DNA of 64,000 bases from Cristatella mucedo (Eukaryota > Bryozoa > Phylactolaemata > Cristatellidae), in the NCBI GenBank assembly GCA_009760855.2, contig WPIO01000063.1, positions 679,501 through 743,500 on the forward strand, given 5' to 3'. The notes below the pieces were generated by a model that saw only the letters and a program-made list of their open reading frames with translations, was not told the DNA's origin and searched no databases. The translations under genes and the position numbers were made by a program. How positions within the stretch are numbered: the first letter of the stretch is position 1; each line of letters starts with the position of its first letter. Shown piece after piece: positions 38,901-64,000 of this stretch.

Positions 38901-41900
38901 GAAAAAGATCACACCTTCTGATATAAGTGTTTAGTACATTGCATGGATAGGGTACATCTCCAACGTATAGACTGCCATCATAGTTGGCACATTACGGTGG
39001 GATCACTAGCTTGTACCAAGATGACAAGGAAATTTCACGCTCTGGTACTATGATCAAACTGCCGAAATTCACACGGTGTTTACCCAAGAATATGCACGAG
39101 TCTCTCAACTCAACCAGATCAAGGCACGAAAGATTCTTCACACACTACTCAATTGCAAGCTCAGCTCCGTCAAATGAATGGTTCGTTCACACGGTTTTTA
39201 ATAGAAAGAAGTGTTATCCTGTGGAGGCATGCATCACTGCAGTAGCTCCTGCTACTGCAGGCGCTTTTTGTTCGCATTCACAGTATTAAGGAGAGGTATT
39301 GTTCGCAGCCAGAGCTCTATTCCTTGTAGGACTGTAGTGCAGCTAAAGAACCCAAGTCTACGGTGAGCGCAAGCTAGCCTGTCCACGCGACCATGGTAGG
39401 TGGCACCTTTGAGCGAGACTCGCCTTCGCGGAGGGGGTCGCTGCCCGAGTGACTTTTTTGCCAGCAGCTACTGAATTTCAGCCACTTAAAAATCATTCAA
39501 ATTTCGACCGTAAAGCCAACTTTTTCACACGAGGGCTCACAGATAGTACACTATTACCACGAGATGATCAAAGTCTGCCAGAGGCCGGTGCTGCTTTTAG
39601 CGAGCCCGAGGACTTATTTGCCGCTGGCTGACCAGAGGACCACATCCGGTGCCATGCAGGGCAGCTAGGGCGACGGCTTGTGAGAGCTTTTGCGGTTTTG
39701 TGTCACACACGATGAAATGCTCGACGGGAATTCTTCTGCACGGCAACAAGCCTAGTTAGCAAGCCATGTTACAAGCTCGTTTGTGCACTCTGTAGTCAAG
39801 TCACTCTGATGGCTGCTGATAGCTAAAAGCCTCCATCCGGTGGCCAAATAGCTTCTGATGCTATCTGCACATTGCTAAGTGCTTCGATAAAAGATTGCAT
39901 TAAGGCATTTACTCGGAAAGAAGTGAGTTCAGGTAGAAAATAACATCGCAAAATAAAAACTTCTGCAGTGATTCAAGGAAGGTGAAAAATGTGGACAATC
40001 AGCGGTTCTCAACCCATAGACACAGTGCTCATCACAGCACTGACACCTCGACTTCTCAAAACAGACTCAAACCGTGACGATATTCCATACGTCATTACAC
40101 TGTTATGGGATTGTCAAGCAACAGCAGGCCGAATGCTTGGATCAAATGGTTTTGTATTTGCTGGAAAGGATGTCGTAGGCACATGCGCAGATACATCATT
40201 ACATGCATCTCTTATCAGCAACTAAATCAAGCCGAGATGACTAAGTCGTTATTGAACTTCACGAGTTTTGGTGCACACTGAAAGCCACTCATTAAAACAA
40301 GAAATGAGGAGCATAGTTGAAATAGGAGAACGGCTGAGGAAGTAAGCAGCATGGAAGTAGCACCTAAGGAAGGCTGAGAAAAAAAGTGCCAAAGTGCACA
40401 GCAGATGAGATTACCTAAGCAACACAGGTCGTGGACAAGCAATGCAAAGGCTTGCTTTCCCCCTTAACTCTATTGCATGGACACCTTATCCATAGTGCTT
40501 AATGAAAGAAACCTGATTCCGAGGAAGGTGCCTACTTAAAACACTGTCTGCACATTCTTGAACAGCAACGCCACACGGATCCCACAAACTAGAACCATGG
40601 TCCAAGAACGATGACCGAAGCTGGTGCAGCCTGACATCGAACACACTAGCAGCCCTCTGAACTGCTCTGGATGCATTTAGTAAGCCAGTCACAACGTTAA
40701 GCTTGACAATATTTGCTTGATCTGTGGGTACACAAAATGAGTATACTACATTTAAGACTTACTAGCAATTGTGTTCTGAGTAGTTCTTATGGGCTATCGC
40801 ACACCTAAACAGGAACAACTAACATGTGCTGACTGAAAACGTGTTCGTGTAGCTTGACAAGTCTTAAAAGTGGCTCTTCGGTAGGCAGATGACCGAGCTA
40901 GAACCTACATAATACATAGCAATGCTTGCTAGCTGTGCTGTATTACCAAATGCCAGCAGGGGATCACACGATCTACTGTTTTGGCAATGACAGGCTCCGC
41001 ATTTGATCATCTTCACTTCACGAGCAGCTCTAATCTAGCTTTATGTATTTAGTGACCAAAATCTGTGAGTGCTGAGTCCCAACGTGCCATGCCACGATGA
41101 AGGCAGCTGAAATAGCTCAACATTGAGGAATTACAGACTCACAATACACTAGTCAGGACCCATGGATTAGCCAAACGGCACACTCGGAAGTATCAGCACA
41201 GTGCTGGGGGAGTTCGCTCTGCACTCGGTCACAGGATCGAGAAACAATTCTCTAATGCACAAGAAAAACAGAATTCTAAGTTCATGGACCGATGATATGA
41301 ACAGAGCTGACCACTTGTGCATTAGCTCGTGCACTTGTAATCAGGACAAAACCTGGCCACCAAGTCAGTGAAACTAGCTGGCTCCAAAAAGCCGCACCTT
41401 TTAAGCATCGATGTTCGGGTGCCCCTGGGTCTTAGCCTATGGATAAGCTGTTCGCACTTCACGACCGCACATTCGAGTCCTGCTGCAGGTAATCATTTAT
41501 TGCCGGCTATAAAATGGAGGGTATAGCAGCTAGAGCTCTTCTGCTTCTATGTAAATGAGTCTGTTTGATCATAGCCACTCTGGTTTGGCCAAGGGCAAGG
41601 TGCTTGCCTTTAACAACCAAGGTCGTGGGCTTGAGCCCATCAGCATACGTAACACCGTTGGATAGAGAGTAAATTCTTCGAGGGAGCTATACGTTGGATA
41701 GAGAATAAATTCTTCGAGGGAGCTATACAAATGAATTACATTATATCAGCCAACCTTTATTTTTTTTAAATCTGCCAAAGGGTCGAGTACTGCAGCAGGC
41801 AGTTCTTCACCCGAAGCTGTTATTGCTCACTACTAGCCACCAAGGCAGCTCCGTCCCAATATATGCAAAACTGAAGAATAAGCTGACCACTTTTTTATTA

Positions 41901-43164
41901 CTTTATCCCCTCCCCCCACAAAAAGCAACTCCATCGCATTGCCGGCAGTGGATCTGAATGTCCCGAGCTCGCATAGCCAGCCCCAGCTAACTGCCATTCA
42001 AGCTCTGTTGTCGATAGCCAGTGAAACCCGCTAGACTGGCTCTAGCACACCAACTGTAATTGCCTTCCTGCAGGTTGTTGCAGTCGCTTCAAACTATTCA
42101 CCGGCCAAACTATTCAAACTTGGTTTGCTCTGCTTTCCGAAGGCCCTTCATACTTCATGCCGTGCTTGGTTTTTCTACACTGTCACTATAATCAGCTTAA
42201 AGCACTAGCAACCTAAGCACTGGCCACAGGCGAAGAACAAAAAAAAGTTGCATGGAAAACCGAGAAGAATTTATATGCAAGTTAAAAACCCAACATGCCC
42301 CTAGCGATGATACGGAAGTTCCTATAGCAGACACGGCTAGTCGAGCTAAGCGTTGTGATCGCTACCTCCTAGCTAGGAACGAAGGGGCGAGGGTGACCCT
42401 TCAATAAATGGCAGTGGTAAACCCCGAGGGTTTTATTATAGTCTGCCAAACCTGCCGTGGTTTTGTCCTCTAGTTTACTTCTCGAGTGAATGCAGTTATT
42501 CTCGCACTCGGAAAGGAAAACGCCTGCAGTCCGGGCAGCGCTAAGCTTGAAGCAAAAAGTAAAAGCCGCGGTTGCTGGCCATTAGGTCGAGACCAAGCTG
42601 CGGTCAAATTCGTTCAAACCAGCTGGCCAGCCGATAGGCCGGCGCTATAGAAATTCCGATACTACAGAGCCTGGCGCATAAAGCGAGAGTCAAAATAAGA
42701 CCAAAAGGTCGTTTCCCTATGCAATGGCGGAATTCTGAGACGAAGATCCACTCTCGACCTGATCGGGGCGACGCGCTGGACGTGATCCGCAGGTTCAGCA
42801 CAACAGGCCAGGCGGCACCGGCCCCTCAGGCGAGATTTCCCTCGAAGACACGGGTTCGCCGTACTCACGTGCAGGCGCCCTCTGAGCTCACGATCATTTC
42901 TCATTTTGACGTATATTTTCTCGTCCAAGCTCAGTCTAACGAGGTCGAGCGGCTCTTCGACCGTGTTCACCGGAGCCTGAAAGCGCAAGCAGCACGGATA
43001 CGGCGAGCGCGGACGGCGGGACGGCAGCGCAATCCAACCGATTTAGGAATGCGGAGCTTCTTTATTCGGCCTACGACGCTCTGATGCGGCGCTACGCGCG
43101 ACGGAGCGACACTGAACGCCGTGGGGAGCAGAGCGAGCAGTACCTGATCGCCGTCGTCAGCCAT
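35963..43164 (-). CDS. LSM3: U6 snRNA-associated Sm-like protein LSm3, 4 exons, complete
   Basis: Subunit of the LSm1-7 (cytoplasmic mRNA decay) and LSm2-8 (U6 snRNA, splicing) rings. Exons on the minus strand: 43144-43164 (MADDGDQ), 42869-42976, 37834-37929, 35963-36046. They total 309 nt and encode 102 residues, the same length as human LSM3. The Sm1 region covers [20 protein letters not shown] and continues as [13 protein letters not shown] (about residues 18-60). The Sm2 region is [14 protein letters not shown] (about 84-97). The C-terminal MRAPA differs from the human ending. All introns are GT-AG and in phase. Intron 2 is about 4.9 kb and carries SINEs. The start codon lies 260 bases from the divergent TMEM209 start. 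Confidence 0.98.
36047..37833 (-). other. LSM3 intron 3, nothing recognised
   Basis: AT-rich intron between the two last LSM3 exons. I see no repeat family of the window and no coding similarity. Confidence 0.5.
37930..40229 (-). other. LSM3 intron 2, distal part
   Basis: AT-rich, with short open frames on both strands (for example 38699-38926 and 39989-40225, plus) that resemble no family I know. No supported gene. Confidence 0.45.
40230..40420 (-). mobile_element. Decayed LINE-A 3' coding fragment
   Basis: The minus strand encodes [19 protein letters not shown], which matches the LINE-A C-terminal block FSAVLNCYFYAAHYLNCSP at 31.4 kb. Similarity upstream to about 40690 is doubtful. Confidence 0.6.
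41425..41577 (+). repeat. tRNA-derived SINE, family S1
   Basis: TTAGCCTATGGATAAGCTG, then CATTCGAGTCCTGCTGCAG as the B-box region, and the ending CTTCTATGTAAATGAGTCTG. It is directly followed by an S2 SINE. Confidence 0.75.
41578..41740 (+). repeat. SINE family S2 with an internal 36-bp tandem duplication in the tail
   Basis: tRNA-like head (GGGCAAGGTGCTTGCC, GTCGTGGGCTTGAGCC), then a tail in which the 36-base unit 41656-41691 is repeated at 41692-41727 with one difference. It ends in ACAAATGAATTACATT. Confidence 0.72.
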
Positions 43165-43424
43165 GCTGGACTCGCTCGTGCAGCCGTAGTTTGGCGTCAA
43201 CGGATTCGCTGCAGACGCGCATGGAATCTTATAAACGAATGTATTTTACTTTTACTAAGTTTACATTTTCTATAGTCAATGAATTTAAAGTCTAATCTGA
43301 TTCTCAATAGACATTTGTCAATGTCGGTTCAGTATTCTTCGCCACATGATCGTGGCTGTCGAACGAACCTGACGCGCCAAGTTCGGATTTGCCTCGGCGG
43401 TGCCTCGTGCGGCGCCCCAGCGCA
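43165..43424. promoter_or_regulatory. Candidate bidirectional promoter between LSM3 and TMEM209
   Basis: Only 260 bases separate the two divergent start codons. The LSM3 side is CpG-rich. No TATA box is evident. The length must hold both 5' UTRs, so shared control is likely but inferred from layout alone. Confidence 0.6.
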
Positions 43425-61802
<18,378 letters not shown>

Positions 61803-63340
61803 TGCTTATTTCGTTCGAGCAATTGTATTTGCTGTTCTTCACATTTGTTTTGTCGGAGATCAGTTTGGAAATCGGCTAGTACGAACTGCTACAGCTTGTG
61901 TGCGCAATTTTGCATTATCCACTTATAGTTTTGCACTGCTGTATATAGATTACACATGGGCGTGTTGTGCACGACATTGTAAGTTGCTTTGTTTCCTAAG
62001 GAAGCATTAATATACTTGTATTCTGTTTGTTTCATATTTCTACTTAACAATGCATGTGCCACCGGTTCGTCAATCTCCTGCTCGACCTAATATGGCACCG
62101 CCGGTCATGCCGGTCTGTATCTTGATATGTGGTTAGTTCACGTGAATTTAGTGTTCGAAAATATGCCAGAGACGGTGACTGGGAGTATAGGTATTTTGAT
62201 ATGTAGTTAGGCCTATTACTAAATTATCAGTAGCTTCTGGTGAAAGTCACCATCTGCTGAGCTACCGTGTCAGATAAGAATTGAAGTCGAACTTGGCCGG
62301 ACTACGTAGCTCGAGCAACCTTTTGATTGAAAGTTTTATGACAGGCTATACAGAAGCTCGTGTATGTAGTAATGGTAGTAGTAGATCGTTCGTATGTCAT
62401 CTTAAGAGAAATTAATATCTATCTAGGTGCGCTACAACTCGCTGCAAGATAATTAATACCCAGGGGGTTAGTTACATGCGTGGTATCAAACATACTGTAT
62501 ATCATAGTTAGGCCAGCATGCCTGACGGAAAACTTAACGACACACTCGTGGCTATGGGCCACTAAGGCCTGCAAAGCACATCGGAGCAGACAGATGCCTG
62601 TATCTGCATGCCAGCCTGTGCTGGAGTGTTGTTCGCATGCGTATTTAGTTTGCTCATCGGTAGGCCCGAATCCCGGATCAATGCCAGTTTACCTTGGGAA
62701 ATGAAGGTGGTGCTGGAAAGGGTAGAGCCAGAGTTTTTTTATTTGCACTAGCCGCTTTTTGCGGGTAGATGTTGGCGGTGGATGTGGATGGTGGTCTCCC
62801 GGAAATGCCTGTACTAGAATAAAACAATCTTCAAGTGTATCGGCAGCTCATTTCAGTTGCATCTGCCTTTAATTTTCAAAAGCATTTGCCACTTAAAGGG
62901 GCATGATCAACATCCATTAGCATTCATTATTAGTCTTGCATTTGATTTTCACCAAAATTCCAGAACCCAATTAAGATGGCTGCTATCAATGTGATAAAAT
63001 AAAATGTACCCACACTGTTAGTTACCTATATAGAACGCTGTCAAGTTACGTGCAGCATTTTTCTTTTAAACGATCTAGACTTGCCAGTTTCATTCTTGAG
63101 CACCAGGCTCTACTGGAAGCAGCATATAGTGATCTCAGTGCCAGCTGGATGGTCAGCACCAGCTATAGGGTATTGGGTAGCTGGTGTACAGCTGCAATAC
63201 GAAAGTTTGACAGTTATCTCTTTGACTATTTAACACCAAAAGGTTGTGTCATAAAAGATTCTGTGCTACTCGAGTAGAGCAGGAAGATTTTTTAATCATT
63301 TAATTTAGGTATATTTCTGTTAGCCTCTGCCTGATGTGGA
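61803..63340 (+). other. TMEM209 3' flank
   Basis: Contains a LINE-like 3' end at about 62385-62590 (minus), the subfamily also seen at 33490-33720. A consensus AATAAA lies at 62818-62823, about 1 kb after the TMEM209 stop, and could be a poly(A) signal. An open frame at 63050-63277 has no recognisable similarity. Confidence 0.45.
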
Positions 63341-63344
63341 CTGG

Positions 63345-63560
63345 ATCTAATAATAATAATAATGCAATTGATAAAGCGACCTCAGAGAACTCAATCTCTT
63401 TCTAGGCGCTTTACATTTGCTGCAAAGGGAAACGCGATTGAATGGTGAGTAATATCATGCTTGATAAACAACATGAATAACATTGTTAAGAGTGACATGC
63501 ACAGGGTCAGCATGCAAGTGTGCTTAGTGGCAGGATGCTAACAGGAGACTATTGATGCAA
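63345..63560 (-). repeat. LINE-B 3' end with 3' UTR
   Basis: Plus view: (AAT)n, GCAATTGATAAAGCGACC, the CAGAGAACTCAATCTCTTTC core and GGCGCTTTACATTTGCTGC. The AACATGAATAACATTGTTAA spacer matches the copy at 30.9 kb closely. Confidence 0.8.
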
Positions 63561-63589
63561 GATCCAGAGACCCTACTAATAGAGAAAAT

Positions 63590-63885
63590 AAGAATTTTTC
63601 TGGTTACCGCCCTAAGAAAACTAAATCTCTTTCCATGTCATCTCCGTATGCTATAAAAGAATCATGTCACAGTAATTAGTGATAACATGCAGTGTCAGCA
63701 TGTATAAGCATACAAAAGACAGTTCACATGGACTCCGCAAATGCTGTGAGGAGCAAGTGGTTTTTACCTTTGTTTTGAATGTCACGGGAATGTGAAAATG
63801 TTAGTTGGGATGTAGTTTGCTGTTTTGGGAGCATGCAAACTAAAAGCACGGTTGCCAGCTAAACGACTTTGGTCGGGCTAGCAGG
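63590..63885 (-). repeat. LINE-B 3' region, older copy
   Basis: Same order of core, spacer and C-terminal block (GTTTTGGGAGCATGCAAACT on the plus strand) as its neighbours but more diverged. Confidence 0.6.
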
Positions 63886-63894
63886 TGGCACGAT

Positions 63895-64000
63895 GCCTTA
63901 ATAATAATAATGCACTTGATAAAGCGCCCTCAGAGAACTCAAATCTCTTCCTAGGCGCTTTACATTTGCTGCATGATCAGGAGGTACTTCGGATATGTAG
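63895..64000 (-). repeat. LINE-B 3' end, cut by window edge or truncated
   Basis: Plus view: (AAT)3, TGCACTTGATAAAGCGCCC, core, and GGCGCTTTACATTTGCTGC; it then diverges near 63975. Confidence 0.75.

Noticed and set aside
39989-40225. Open frame of 78 codons in LSM3 intron 2 as a nested gene
   Set aside because: No recognisable domain, no neighbouring exon-like blocks, and its length is expected by chance.
63050-63277. Open frame of 75 codons downstream of TMEM209
   Set aside because: No similarity recognised and no supporting signals; it sits among LINE 3' ends.

Overview
The window is eukaryotic and almost certainly from an invertebrate animal. It holds four conserved animal genes with many canonical GT-AG introns of 0.1-5 kb. 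The introns and intergenic DNA are full of CR1/L2-like LINE fragments, tRNA-derived SINEs, Tc1/mariner and pogo-type DNA transposon relics, and (TG)n/(AAT)n repeats. The species cannot be named from the sequence; a non-vertebrate metazoan, possibly a sponge or another early-branching animal, is a guess.

Layout. (1) 101-23460, plus strand: 17 coding exons of an acyl-CoA dehydrogenase of the ACAD9/VLCAD class, best matched by ACAD9. The first exon or exons (mitochondrial targeting region, about 50 residues) lie upstream of the window. (2) 25244-27470, minus strand: complete 5-exon RPL18A (ribosomal protein eL20, 176 aa), convergent with ACAD9. Introns 2 and 4 each carry a copy of one H/ACA snoRNA, with compensatory base changes between the copies. 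(3) 27.5-35.9 kb: intergenic, with old Ty3/Gypsy-like remnants, LINE and SINE copies, and the longest LINE copy of the window (31.2-33.2 kb, minus). (4) 35963-43164, minus strand: complete 4-exon LSM3 (102 aa). (5) 43425-61802, plus strand: complete 14-exon TMEM209 (563 aa), head to head with LSM3 across about 260 bp, which suggests a shared bidirectional promoter. (6) 61.8-64 kb: 3' flank with several LINE 3' ends.

The genes are ordinary cell housekeeping: mitochondrial acyl-CoA oxidation and complex I assembly (ACAD9), ribosome (eL20), U6 snRNA binding and mRNA decay (LSM3), and a nuclear-envelope membrane protein (TMEM209). They are not an operon or a single pathway. Exon borders were set by conserved protein sequence, GT/AG signals and matching phase across every junction; all 40 coding exons join in frame.

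The most notable non-coding signal is the duplicated intronic H/ACA snoRNA. Others are a SINE family whose 3' tail resembles the 3' end of a co-resident LINE, a SINE tail copied as a near-perfect palindrome, an inverted pair of mariner 3' ends, and two perfect short hairpins in ACAD9 introns. I found no gene cluster that looks like a new biochemical system.
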